Shown piece by piece: positions 27,280 through 35,602 of a stretch of DNA of 43,649 bases (its first letter is position 1; the number at the start of each line of letters is the position of its first letter). The stretch covers positions 1-43,649 of the forward strand of contig JAJDNJ010000160.1 in the NCBI GenBank assembly GCA_022340705.1, in the 5' to 3' direction. Under the pieces are notes generated by a model. That model did not search any database. It was not told where the DNA came from and was given only the letters and a program-made list of their open reading frames with translations. Position numbers and translations under genes: made by a program. The stretch is from Betaproteobacteria bacterium (GTDB lineage: Bacteria > Pseudomonadota > Gammaproteobacteria > Burkholderiales > SG8-39).

Positions 27280-27947
27280 CAGTGATAGCGCTCGGCAAGC
27301 CGCGCCGGATCGGCGCCCATCCAGTACGCCAGGCGCAGCCGCCACATCAGCGCGACGGTGCGCAGCACGCCACGCGACTCCCAGCGCCGTCCGGAGGTCT
27401 CGACGCGCGCGCGCAGGCAGGCCGGCGCGCCGAGCCCGCGCAGCCTGCGCGAGAGCTCGATGTCCTCCATCAGCGGAATCGGCGCATACCCGCCGAGCGC
27501 CTCGAACGCCGCGCGGCGCACGAAGATCGCCTGGTCGCCTGTCGCGATTCCGGTCAGCCGCGAGCGCAGGTTCATCGCCCCCGAAATCCAGCCGAGCAAC
27601 GGATGGCGCCCGGCAATGCGCACGTCGAACCGCCCCCAGAGCGACTCGGCGAGCGCGGTCGCGACCATCTTGTCCGCCTGCTCGGGTAAGCGCGTATCGG
27701 CATGCAGAAACACGAGGCCCACGCCCTGCGCGCGCGCCGCGCCTGCGTTCATCTGCACGGCGCGCCCGCGCGGCGCCTCGAGCACGGCGTCGACGAGCGG
27801 CTGTGCGAGCTGCCGGCTCGCATCACGGCTGCCGCCGTCGACGACGATGATCTCGTGCCCGCGCGCGCGCAGCGCCTGCAGAGGCAGCAGGCAGCGCTCG
27901 AGCCCAGCGGCCTCGTTCAGCGTCGGGACGACGATCGAGAGCTTCAC
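27279..27947 (-). CDS. rSAM/selenodomain-associated transferase 2 (TIGR04283-type) glycosyltransferase
   Basis: The 222-residue protein is a family-2-like GT: SIVVPTLNEAAGLERCL, HEIIVVDGGSRDAS, GRAVQMNAGAARAQGVGLVFLHADTRLP (DxD-like HAD), ATGDQAIFVRRAAFEALGGYAPIPLMEDIELSRRL. This is the TIGR04283 family, the second transferase regularly found with ArsS-type radical SAM proteins. It lies 12 bases after the DUF547 gene and overlaps the other transferase gene. No membrane segment is evident except a weak C-terminal one (VALMWRLRLAYWMG). Confidence 0.9.
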   Translation of the reverse strand: MKLSIVVPTLNEAAGLERCLLPLQALRARGHEIIVVDGGSRDASRQLAQPLVDAVLEAPRGRAVQMNAGAARAQGVGLVFLHADTRLPEQADKMVATALAESLWGRFDVRIAGRHPLLGWISGAMNLRSRLTGIATGDQAIFVRRAAFEALGGYAPIPLMEDIELSRRLRGLGAPACLRARVETSGRRWESRGVLRTVALMWRLRLAYWMGADPARLAERYH

Positions 27948-27959
27948 CGCAGCACCCCG

Positions 27960-28796
27960 CTAGCGTTTGACGTCGTTCAGCCTCCAGTCGTACTCGAGGA
28001 AGGTCAGCGGCAGCTTGCCTTCGCGGATGCGGGCCTGGTCTGCGGGCGCGTCGGCGAGCAGCGCCGCGTAACGTCCGAAGTAGGCCGCGCGCGAGGTGAT
28101 TGGCGGTGCCCTGCCCTCGAAGCCGCGATAGCCGCTCCGCCAGTCCTCCTTGAACCAGTCGAAGATCTTGGAGACCGCGAGCTCGCCCTGCGCCGCGTCG
28201 TAGCGGTTGCGCGAGCGGTCCGCCAGAAAGCGCGCCGTCTGCTGCTCGAGCTGCGCGTCCAGGCGGCTTGCGACGTAGGCTTCCTCGCGCAGCATCGGGC
28301 AGCCGATCGAGGCGCAGTTCACCGCGAAATGCACGCGCGGCTCGTCGTAGGCGCCGGGCTTGCGCAGCATGCCGTGCTCGATCCCGTCGAGCGTGAACGG
28401 GCGCCCGAAGAGTGAAAAGAACTCGTCCTTGAAGGGATTGCCGAAAATCTTGCCGAAATCCCAGATCGAACCGATGTCGGGATAGCGTGTGAGGATCTTC
28501 TCGATCGTGAAAGCGTTGTAGGCGTTGATCAGGAAGGCCATGCGCTGCGCCTTCGACCAGCGCTCGAATTCGGCCTGCGGCACGCCGGACAGCACCTTCA
28601 GATAGGCTTCGAGCGCGGCATGGTCCTTCGCCATGCCTGCGTAGTCGAGCTGCGATGCCCGTCCCTTGGAGATGAGGACGACGTGCTTCTTGAGCAACGC
28701 GGACCAGGCCGCGTGCGAATGATCGAAGCCCTGCGCAAGCGCGGCGCCGGCGTACAGCGGCAGCGTCAGTGCGAGGACGCGCGCAAGACGCCTCAT
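27960..28796 (-). CDS. DUF547 periplasmic protein
   Basis: The 278-residue protein has a signal peptide (LARVLALTLPLYAGAALAQG) and the DUF547 core: WSKAQRMAFLINAYNAFTIEKIL, FSLFGRPFTLDGIEHGMLR, and PRVHFAVNCASIGCPMLREEAY with the conserved Cys-x6-Cys-like pair. DUF547 proteins have no established biochemical function, although the conserved Asn, His and Cys suggest an enzyme. Its ATG overlaps the stop of the membrane oxidoreductase gene (ATGA). It belongs to the ArsS-type operon. Confidence 0.88.
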   Translation of the reverse strand: MRRLARVLALTLPLYAGAALAQGFDHSHAAWSALLKKHVVLISKGRASQLDYAGMAKDHAALEAYLKVLSGVPQAEFERWSKAQRMAFLINAYNAFTIEKILTRYPDIGSIWDFGKIFGNPFKDEFFSLFGRPFTLDGIEHGMLRKPGAYDEPRVHFAVNCASIGCPMLREEAYVASRLDAQLEQQTARFLADRSRNRYDAAQGELAVSKIFDWFKEDWRSGYRGFEGRAPPITSRAAYFGRYAALLADAPADQARIREGKLPLTFLEYDWRLNDVKR

Positions 28797-30949
28797 TGAT
28801 CTCTCCGCATCCAGCGGTGGAATCGCTCGAGCAGGCGCAGCACGCGCTCGGGCGCATGCGCTTTTTTCCAGACGCCCGCCGCGTACTTGTTCGCCTCGGC
28901 GAGCGTCGGATAGATGTGAATCGTGCCGAGAATCTTGTTCAACCCCAGTCCATGGCGCATCGCGAGGACAAATTCGGCGATCAGGTCTCCGGCGTGCTGG
29001 CCGACGATCGTCACGCCGAGAATGCGATCCTTACCCGGCACCGTCAGCACCTTCACCATGCCGTGTGCTTCACTTTCGGCGATTGCCCGGTCGAGATCGT
29101 CAATTCCGTAAACGGTGACCTCGTACGCGATATTCCGCTCCTTGGCCTCGGTTTCGTTTAGGCCGACCCGCGCGACCTCGGGATCGACGAAGGTCGCCCA
29201 GGGAATCACGGAATAGTCGGCGCGGAACCTCTTCAAGGTCCCGAACAGGGCATTGACCGAGGCGTACCAGGCCTGGTGCGAAGCGACATGGGTGAACTGG
29301 TAGGGCCCGGCGACATCTCCGCAGGCATAAATGTTCGGGTATAGCGTCTGCAGGTATTCATTGGTCTCCACGGTGCGCGCCGGCGTGGTGGGGATGCCGA
29401 GCTCTTCCAGCCCGTAACCCTTCGTGCGCGGCTGGCGTCCGACCGCACAGAGCAGCGCGTCGAAGGCGATGCGCACTTCGCGGCCCTCGTGCTCGGCGAT
29501 CATCAGCTTCTCGCCGTTTTCGACGAGGAAGCGCTTGGCTTTGTGGTTCACCCGAACGTCGATCCCCTCGGCGGTGAACCGGCGCAGGATCGTCTCGGAA
29601 ACCTCGGGATCCTCGCGCACCAGGAGTCTCGGCAGCATCTCGACCTGCGTGACTTTGGCGCCGAAGCGCGCAAAGGCCTGTGTCAGCTCGCAGCCGATCG
29701 GGCCGCCGCCGAGCACGACCATACGCCGCGGCAGCGTGCGCAGCCCCCAGACCGTGTCCGAGGTCAGCACGCCAACCGCCTCGATTCCCGGGATCGGCGG
29801 CACGAACGGTGCCGCGCCCGCCGCGATCACGATCGCACGCGTCGAGATTCGGTGCCGCTCTCCGTTGCCGAGCGTCACCTCGACCTCCCAGGGCGAGACG
29901 ATTTTCGCGTCGCCGGCGAGACATTCGACGCCCATCTGCGTGTAGCGCTCGACCGAGTCGTGCGGCTCGATGGTCTTCACCACCTGCTGCACGCGCGCCA
30001 TCACCTCGCCGAAATCGAACTCTGCATGTGCCGAGTTGAGCCCGAAGTCACGCGCGCGCCGCATCTGGTCGAGCACGCGCGCCGACTTGATGAGCGCCTT
30101 GGACGGCACGCAGCCGGTGTTCAGGCAGTCGCCGCCCATCTGGTGCTTCTCGACCAGCGTCACCTTGGCGCGCACCGTTGCGCCGATCAGCGCGCTCACC
30201 AGTCCCGCCGAGCCGGCGCCGATCACGACCAGATTCCGGTCGAAGCGCGCCGGACGCGTCCAGCGCGCATAGACGCGACGCGCCTTGACCCAATCGAGCA
30301 CGCGCTTGGCAATCAGCGGGAACAGGCCGAGCAGCACGAACGCGCCGATCAGTCCGGGCGACAGGATTCCCGCCGGCGTTTCGATCGCGGCGAGCTGCGT
30401 GCCCGCATTCACGTAGACCACCGTGCCCGCGAGCATGCCGAGCTGGCTCACCCAGTAGAAGGTCCAGGTGCGCAGCGGCGTGAGACCCATTGCGAGGTTG
30501 ATTACGAAGAACGGGACCGCCGGGATGAGGCGCAGGGTGAAGAGATAGAATCCACCCTCGCGCGCAACGCCCTCGTTGATTGCACGCAACTGACGGCCGA
30601 AGCGCGCCTGCACCCAGTCGCGCAGCAGGAAGCGGCTCACGACGAAGGCTAGCGTCGCGCCAACGCTCGAGGCGAAGGAGACGATCACCGTTCCCCAGAG
30701 CAGGCCGAAGATGGCACCGGCGATCAGGGTCATCAGCGCCGCGCCGGGCAGCGAAAGCCCGGTCACCGCGACGTAGCCGAGAAAGAACACGAGCGCCGTC
30801 GTCCAAGGGTGCGTGCCGAACAGCGCCTGGATCGAGGCCTGCTGGGCCTTGATGTTTTCGAAACTGAGATAGCGATGGCCGCCGAGGGCGAAGAACACGC
30901 CGATCAGCACGGCAACGACGACCACGACGACGATCTTGCTCTTCTTCAT
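28793..30949 (-). CDS. VTT (TVP38/DedA-like) membrane domain fused to FAD-NAD disulfide oxidoreductase
   Basis: The 718-residue protein joins two modules. Residues 1 to about 220 are a membrane domain of the VTT/TVP38 class, with several helices and the motif GYVAVTGLSLPGAALMTLIAGAIFG. From about 237 it is a pyridine-nucleotide-disulfide oxidoreductase: FAD motif VVIGAGSAGL (244-249), redox-active CLNTGC (Cys275, Cys280), NAD motif VVLGGGPIGCELTQAFARFG, GDVAGPYQFTHVASHQ and the dimerisation motif IHIYPTLAEANKYAAG. It lacks an N-terminal metal-binding domain and the C-terminal Cys pair of mercuric reductase, so Hg(II) reduction is not supported. GGGGGAACC precedes the ATG. It overlaps the DUF547 gene. 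Confidence 0.9.
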   Translation of the reverse strand: MKKSKIVVVVVVAVLIGVFFALGGHRYLSFENIKAQQASIQALFGTHPWTTALVFFLGYVAVTGLSLPGAALMTLIAGAIFGLLWGTVIVSFASSVGATLAFVVSRFLLRDWVQARFGRQLRAINEGVAREGGFYLFTLRLIPAVPFFVINLAMGLTPLRTWTFYWVSQLGMLAGTVVYVNAGTQLAAIETPAGILSPGLIGAFVLLGLFPLIAKRVLDWVKARRVYARWTRPARFDRNLVVIGAGSAGLVSALIGATVRAKVTLVEKHQMGGDCLNTGCVPSKALIKSARVLDQMRRARDFGLNSAHAEFDFGEVMARVQQVVKTIEPHDSVERYTQMGVECLAGDAKIVSPWEVEVTLGNGERHRISTRAIVIAAGAAPFVPPIPGIEAVGVLTSDTVWGLRTLPRRMVVLGGGPIGCELTQAFARFGAKVTQVEMLPRLLVREDPEVSETILRRFTAEGIDVRVNHKAKRFLVENGEKLMIAEHEGREVRIAFDALLCAVGRQPRTKGYGLEELGIPTTPARTVETNEYLQTLYPNIYACGDVAGPYQFTHVASHQAWYASVNALFGTLKRFRADYSVIPWATFVDPEVARVGLNETEAKERNIAYEVTVYGIDDLDRAIAESEAHGMVKVLTVPGKDRILGVTIVGQHAGDLIAEFVLAMRHGLGLNKILGTIHIYPTLAEANKYAAGVWKKAHAPERVLRLLERFHRWMRRDQ

Positions 30950-31018
30950 GGTTCCCCCGGGAACGAAGCGAATTATGGCCTAGGCCATTGCCGCTTCGTC
31001 GCGGAACCCGACGTGGCG

Positions 31019-31981
31019 TTACGCCGCGACCCGCGCGTCCTCTGCGCTCGGTCTCAGCGCCTGCGTAATGCGATAGCTCGGACCCTGCGAAATGCGCCCA
31101 AAATAGGACGCGTGGGCGTCCGAGCCCGCGGGCCATTGCGCGAGAAAACGGCGCATCCAGGCGTGCGCATCGAAGTCGATCGCGACCGCTTCGACGAACA
31201 GCGCGCCGGCGCGCAGGCGGTAAAGCGCCCCCGTGCTCGGCGCGACCGAAATGCGCGTGGCCAGCCCGTAGCGGGTCTGCGCAAAATTCGCCATCCCGGC
31301 CGAGCCGTTGTTGACGAGCGCGCGGCTTCCGGAAAAACCCTGCATCACCGGAAGGCAGCTGTGGCTCGACGCGAACACGCGTACCGCGGCGGCCTCGAAG
31401 GCCCGCTCGGCGGCGCGCAGACCATCGTGCGTCGCGAGCACTTCCTGCGAAAAACCCCAGCCAGCGAGCGAATCGGCGTCGCCGTGCACGATGCCAACAC
31501 GCTCGCCGCCGACTTCGGCGAGCGCGGTCATCGGCAGCGCGGCGAGGCGTCGGCAGGCCTCCGGATCGGCCTGCGCCGTCGCGCGCAGTCGCTCGATGAT
31601 CCGGTTGGAGCGCTCGACGGTATCGTCTCCCACCCAGTCGGGATAGCCACAGCCGCAGCCGGCGCGCGCCGCGGGCCGGGCGAGCTCGGCCTCGACATTG
31701 CCGCGCGTCGCAACGTGCGCCGATACGCCGCGTTCGATCGCGGCAAAGTCGCCGGCATCGACGTCGAACCAGTGAAAGTCGCCGTTGAACACGAGCGCCT
31801 TGGCGCCGCGCTCGGCCTCGTACAGATTCAGCACGCGCTCCAGGGCGCAAACGTTGCCGTAGAGCCCACCGACGATCCACAGCGTGTCGCACTGCAGCGT
31901 CGCCGCGCCGGCCGCGAACGCCGCCGCGCGCGTGCGGTAACTGAGCGGGCAGCTGCGGCCCGGGACGGATGGGTCGGACAC
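31019..31981 (-). CDS. calcineurin-like metallophosphoesterase
   Basis: The 320-residue protein starts with a GTG seven bases after the arsS stop. It shows LWIVGGLYGNVCALERVL (where most family members have a DxHGN-type site), VFNGDFHWFDVD (the GD motif for metal binding), ATRGNVEAEL (the GNH-type motif read as GNVE), IVHGDAD (GHxH-type) and a final FASSHSCLPV. Several metal ligands usual in the family are replaced, for example the first Asp-x-His is Gly-x-Tyr here, so activity is uncertain. The gene is the second of the ArsS-type operon and precedes the VTT-oxidoreductase gene by 69 bases. Its substrate is unknown. Confidence 0.72.
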   Translation of the reverse strand: MSDPSVPGRSCPLSYRTRAAAFAAGAATLQCDTLWIVGGLYGNVCALERVLNLYEAERGAKALVFNGDFHWFDVDAGDFAAIERGVSAHVATRGNVEAELARPAARAGCGCGYPDWVGDDTVERSNRIIERLRATAQADPEACRRLAALPMTALAEVGGERVGIVHGDADSLAGWGFSQEVLATHDGLRAAERAFEAAAVRVFASSHSCLPVMQGFSGSRALVNNGSAGMANFAQTRYGLATRISVAPSTGALYRLRAGALFVEAVAIDFDAHAWMRRFLAQWPAGSDAHASYFGRISQGPSYRITQALRPSAEDARVAA

Positions 31982-31988
31982 CGCGGTC

Positions 31989-32954
31989 TCAGGCGTCGAG
32001 CGCACCCCCGCAGGAAGAACCCTGCCCCGCGGTGCAGCCATAACAGTGGTCGCGTACCGCAATCGGATTGCCGCCGAGATCGCGCCCGATCAGATCCGAG
32101 AGCCGGACATCCACGCTGCCCTCGACCGCAAGCGGCAGGCCAAGCATCTGGTTGAAGTCGCAGTCGTAGACCCGCCCCTGCCAGTCGACCGAGATCAGAC
32201 TGCGGCACATTACGGCGCCCAGATTTTCCTCGCGGTGCGCGCCCTTGAGCAGCGCCATGTACTCATCGAAGCGTCCCTTCGAGACGAGCGTCGAGCCGAA
32301 ACGCTGGATCGGCATGTTGGCGAGCGTGTACAGGCGGTTGAAGCGGATGCCATGGCATTCGGCCAGGACGCGCTTGTACTCGGATTCGAGGCCCTCCTGC
32401 GCAGGCGGCAGGCTCGGTCCTTGCGGGTTGTAGACGAGATTCAGCTCGAGCCCGCTGCCTTCGGCGCCGTAGCCGAGCGCGTTTAGGCGCGCGATGCCGC
32501 GCAGGCTGCGCTCGAACACGCCCTGACCGCGCTGGCGGTCGACGTTCTCTTCAAGGTAGCAGGGCAGCGAGGCGATGATTTCGACCTGCTGGTGCGCAAG
32601 AAACTCGGCCAGCCCCTCCTGACCGGGCTCCTCGAGTATGGTCAGGTTGCAGCGGTCGACGACGTGCACGCCGAGTTCGCGCGCACGCAGCACGAGCTCA
32701 CGGAAGTGCGGGTTGAGCTCCGGTGCGCCACCGGTTAGATCGAGCCGGCGCACAGCCGAGACCCCGAGAAACGCGATCACGTCGGTCACGGTCTCGCGCG
32801 ACATGGTCTCGGTGCGCTTCGGCCCGGCATTGACATGGCAGTGCAGGCAGCTCTGGTTGCAGCGATACCCGAGATTGACCTGCAGTGTCTCGAGACGGGT
32901 CCGACGCAGCGCGGGAAAACCGTATCTGCGCATCAGGGGGAGCGTCGCGTGCAC
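31989..32954 (-). CDS. arsS: ArsS-type radical SAM protein (rSAM/Cys-rich, selenodomain family)
   Basis: The 321-residue protein begins FPALRRTRLETLQVNLGYRCNQSCLHCHVNAGPKRTE, with the radical SAM CxxxCxxC at Cys32, Cys36 and Cys39. It contains LDLTGGAPELNPHFRELV and the C-terminal Cys-rich domain CYGCTAGQGSSCGG (Cys304, 307, 315). Other members of this family carry selenocysteine in place of the last Cys; here all codons are TGC. Family members are annotated as arsenosugar biosynthesis proteins acting after arsenite methylation, forming a 5'-deoxyadenosyl-arsenical. The start is the GTG at 32954, five bases after a perfect AAGGAGG; a TTG one codon upstream is less likely. It heads a seven-gene operon. 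No arsM or other ars gene is visible. Confidence 0.88.
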   Translation of the reverse strand: MHATLPLMRRYGFPALRRTRLETLQVNLGYRCNQSCLHCHVNAGPKRTETMSRETVTDVIAFLGVSAVRRLDLTGGAPELNPHFRELVLRARELGVHVVDRCNLTILEEPGQEGLAEFLAHQQVEIIASLPCYLEENVDRQRGQGVFERSLRGIARLNALGYGAEGSGLELNLVYNPQGPSLPPAQEGLESEYKRVLAECHGIRFNRLYTLANMPIQRFGSTLVSKGRFDEYMALLKGAHREENLGAVMCRSLISVDWQGRVYDCDFNQMLGLPLAVEGSVDVRLSDLIGRDLGGNPIAVRDHCYGCTAGQGSSCGGALDA

Positions 32955-33055
32955 CAAGTCCTCCTTGTTGTTTCGGCCACCGGATGCTTGGTCGCCGGAC
33001 GCGGCCCTGCATTACAGGTCGATGCCGCGTTGGACCGACCGCCGTTCGGCAAGTT

Positions 33056-33604
33056 TCACTCTTCGTGCAGACCGGACTCCTGCCGGGCCTGGGCATCGAG
33101 CACCTGAACCAGACGCGAGCTGGTCGCGCGCAGACGTTGCGAAAGCATCAGGACGAGCTCCATCAGGATCTTGGCGCCGAGCATCGGCTGTTCGACGATG
33201 ATGCGCGCGAGGCTCTCGCGGTGCATGACAGCGACCAGCACCGGTTCGATCGCGACGCAGGTGGCGAAGCGCGGCTCACCGTCGATCATCGACATCTCAC
33301 CGAGCGTGCGACCAGGACCGACCTCGGCGATCAGTTGCATGCGCTTCCAGCGATCGCGCTTGCGCACTTCGACACGACCTTCGAGGATCATCACCATGAA
33401 GTCGCCACCATCGTTCTCGCGGATGATCTCGGTGTCCGGCGCTGCGCGATACACGTCCATGAAATGCGCGAGCAGACGCACCTCGGGGACAGAGAAGTTT
33501 TCGAGCAGCGTGCATTGCGGGATCAACACGCGCAGCTGCTCGGAATACTGCGTGGCATCGCCGACGAAGGTCAGTCGGGAAAGCTGTGGCGGACGGTCAG
33601 ACAT
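33056..33604 (-). CDS. cyclic-nucleotide-binding domain protein without DNA-binding domain
   Basis: The 182-residue protein has a CNB fold: LENFSVPEVRLLAHFMDVYRAAPDTEIIRENDGGDFMVMILEGRVEVRKRD, then VGPGRTLGEMSMIDGEPRFATCVAIEPVLVAVM with the phosphate-binding cassette GEMSMIDGEPRFATC. A helical tail (ARIIVEQPMLGAKILMELVLMLSQRLRATSSRL) follows, but no helix-turn-helix, so it is a stand-alone sensor rather than a Crp-like regulator. The ligand may be cAMP or c-di-GMP, undecided. It lies 101 bases upstream of arsS on the same strand; the gap between has no terminator, so read-through is possible. Confidence 0.85.
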   Translation of the reverse strand: MSDRPPQLSRLTFVGDATQYSEQLRVLIPQCTLLENFSVPEVRLLAHFMDVYRAAPDTEIIRENDGGDFMVMILEGRVEVRKRDRWKRMQLIAEVGPGRTLGEMSMIDGEPRFATCVAIEPVLVAVMHRESLARIIVEQPMLGAKILMELVLMLSQRLRATSSRLVQVLDAQARQESGLHEE

Positions 33605-33661
33605 GGGGTTTCACGGCGCTTTGCCGCGCCGCATTATGCCGCCGATTGGCGCGGACGCACA

Positions 33662-34390
33662 CTACGCGCTCGCGAGCACCCGAACGAGCAGTGAAATGCC
33701 GGCAAGAAGCAGCACCGCGTGCACCACGCGCACCACGGCCCCGGCGGGAACCCGCGCGTGCAGCCGATGCCCGAGCAGGACGCCCAGCGCGAGCGCCGGC
33801 AGCATCGAGGCGACGAGCAGCCAGAGGCCCTCCTGCGCAAGGAGCCCGGTCGCGCCGAACAGCACCAGACGCACCACCGCGGAGAACGCGATGGTGGCCG
33901 CGTTGCTCGCGCGCAGCTCGGACTTGTCGTCGATGCGCCCGGCGTTGTAGATCGCAAACAGCACGCCGCCTGTGCCGAACAGTACCGAAAACGCCCCCCC
34001 GACGAGCCCGATCGGCAGCGCGGACCAGCGCGGCAGGCGCCCGGGCAGTCCGCGCCGCAGCAGGCCGTAGGCGGCGTAGCCCAGCACGAACAGGCCGAGC
34101 AGCCCGAGCAGCCAGGATTCCGCCACCCCGATCAGCAAGGTCATGCCGAGCGCCATGCCGAGGAGCGCCGTGGGCAGCAGCCGGCCGGTCTCGTCCAGCC
34201 GGATGCCGCGCCGCACGCGCAATCCGAAGCCGAGAAAGGCCGAAAAGTCGAGCAGCAGCATGAGCGCCACCGCGAGCTTGAGCGGCAGCAGCTGCGCAAG
34301 CAGCGGCACCGCGATCACAGTCGAACCGAAGCCCGTGAGCCCGAATACCAGATAGGCACCCGCGATCACGAGAGCCGCGATGACCACCAC
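33662..34390 (-). CDS. TauE/SafE-type membrane exporter (sulfite/organic anion)
   Basis: The protein has about eight hydrophobic segments, including VFGLTGFGSTVIAVPLLAQLLPLKLAVALMLLLDFSAF and PIGLVGGAFSVLFGTGGVLFAIYNAGR, the two half-repeats of the TauE/SafE/TSUP family. Members export sulfite or related sulfur or carbon compounds; the substrate is unknown. The start is uncertain. A GTG at 34390 gives 242 residues, a usual length. Upstream, GGAGG precedes a CTG (34408-34406) at the right spacing and could be a rare non-canonical start. The gene lies 57 bases upstream of the CNB gene and 70 bases after aroG, all on one strand. Confidence 0.82.
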   Translation of the reverse strand: MVVIAALVIAGAYLVFGLTGFGSTVIAVPLLAQLLPLKLAVALMLLLDFSAFLGFGLRVRRGIRLDETGRLLPTALLGMALGMTLLIGVAESWLLGLLGLFVLGYAAYGLLRRGLPGRLPRWSALPIGLVGGAFSVLFGTGGVLFAIYNAGRIDDKSELRASNAATIAFSAVVRLVLFGATGLLAQEGLWLLVASMLPALALGVLLGHRLHARVPAGAVVRVVHAVLLLAGISLLVRVLASA

Positions 34391-34460
34391 CTCGGGGGTC
34401 AGGCTCAGCGGAGCCTCCGGAGCCGCGCCCGCGCCGCAGGCAATGCGCCGGCTTTCGCTC

Positions 34461-35591
34461 TCAGGCGGTCGCCGGAGTGCGCGTGCCGCGCTTCTCGCGG
34501 CGCCGCGCCACGGTTTCGGCGAGCGCAGCCAGCAGCTTCGCCGAGTCGTCCCAGCCGAGGCAGGCATCGGTGATGCTCTGCCCGAAGGCAAGCGGCTTGC
34601 CTGGCACGAGGTCCTGGCGCCCCTCGACCAGGTTCGACTCGATCATCAATCCGACTACGCGCTCTTCGCCGGCGGCAATCTGTTCGCAGACGTCGGCGCA
34701 GACCTCGCGCTGGCGCCGGTAGTCCTTGCGGCTGTTGGCGTGCGAGCAGTCGATCATCAGGCGCTGCACGAGACCCGCGCCGCCCAGCATACGACAGGCC
34801 TCCTCGACGCTTGCCGCGTCGAAGTTCGGCTTCGCGCCGCCGCGCAGGATGACGTGACAATCGTCGTTGCCGCGCGTTTCGACGATCGCGACCTGTCCGC
34901 TCTTGTGTACCGAGAGGAAGTGGTGCTTCTGGCGCGCGGCGAGGATCGCATCCACCGCGATGCGCACGTCGCCATCGGTGCCGTTCTTGAAGCCGACGGC
35001 CGCCGACAAGCCGGAGGCCAGCTCGCGATGCACCTGCGATTCGGTGGTGCGCGCACCGATCGCGCCCCAGGACACGAGATCACCCACGTACTGCGGCGAG
35101 ATCACGTCGAGAAACTCGCAGCCGGCGGGCACACCCAACTGATTAATACGCACCAACAAGTCGCGTGCGATGCGCAGCCCCTCATTGATGCGGAAGCTCC
35201 CGTTCAGATACGGATCGTTGATCAGCCCCTTCCAGCCGACCGTCGTGCGCGGCTTCTCGAAATACACGCGCATCAGGATCTCGAGCTGGGCGGCGTGCTT
35301 GCGCCGCTCCTCGGCGAGGCGCTCGGCGTATGCGACCGCCGCGGCAGGGTCATGAATCGAGCATGGCCCGATCACCACCAGCAAGCGATCGGTTTGGCCA
35401 TGCAGGATCTCGCGCACCCGGCGGCGCGTGTCAGCGATGAGCACCTCCACCGCGGTGCCCTGGATCGGGAAGAAGCGGATCAGGTGCTCGGGGGGCGGCA
35501 GGGGAACGATGTTCTCGATGCGCTCGTCGTCGGTGAGCGAGGTCTTGTCCGCGGGAACGAGCGAGAGGTAGGCGTCGGTCGGTGTGGTCAT
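34461..35591 (-). CDS. aroG: 3-deoxy-7-phosphoheptulonate synthase (DAHP synthase, AroFGH type)
   Basis: DAHP synthase condenses phosphoenolpyruvate and erythrose 4-phosphate as the first step of aromatic amino acid synthesis. The 376-residue protein has the class I alpha motifs LLVVIGPCSIHDPAAAVAYA, MRVYFEKPRTTVGWKGLINDP, GCEFLDVISPQY, SWGAIGARTTESQVHRELASGLS, VGFKNGTDG, HVILRGG and MIDCSHANSRKDY, all metal and substrate ligands included. The ATG at 35591 is preceded by AGGA. The usual extra N-terminal residues for Phe/Tyr inhibition are present, but which amino acid inhibits cannot be read with certainty. A Phe/Tyr attenuator precedes the gene. Confidence 0.95.
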   Translation of the reverse strand: MTTPTDAYLSLVPADKTSLTDDERIENIVPLPPPEHLIRFFPIQGTAVEVLIADTRRRVREILHGQTDRLLVVIGPCSIHDPAAAVAYAERLAEERRKHAAQLEILMRVYFEKPRTTVGWKGLINDPYLNGSFRINEGLRIARDLLVRINQLGVPAGCEFLDVISPQYVGDLVSWGAIGARTTESQVHRELASGLSAAVGFKNGTDGDVRIAVDAILAARQKHHFLSVHKSGQVAIVETRGNDDCHVILRGGAKPNFDAASVEEACRMLGGAGLVQRLMIDCSHANSRKDYRRQREVCADVCEQIAAGEERVVGLMIESNLVEGRQDLVPGKPLAFGQSITDACLGWDDSAKLLAALAETVARRREKRGTRTPATA

Positions 35592-35602
35592 GGCAGGTCC
35601 TG

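Noticed and set aside
28793-30949. Mercuric reductase (merA).
   Set aside because: The CLNTGC motif is common to the whole disulfide reductase family. The N-terminal metal-binding domain and the C-terminal Cys pair of MerA are absent, and no mer genes lie nearby.
31989-32954. Selenoprotein form of ArsS with a TGA-encoded Sec.
   Set aside because: All Cys of the C-terminal motif are encoded by TGC and the frame ends at a normal stop three residues after the motif's final Gly-Gly-Ala region, with no SECIS-like need.
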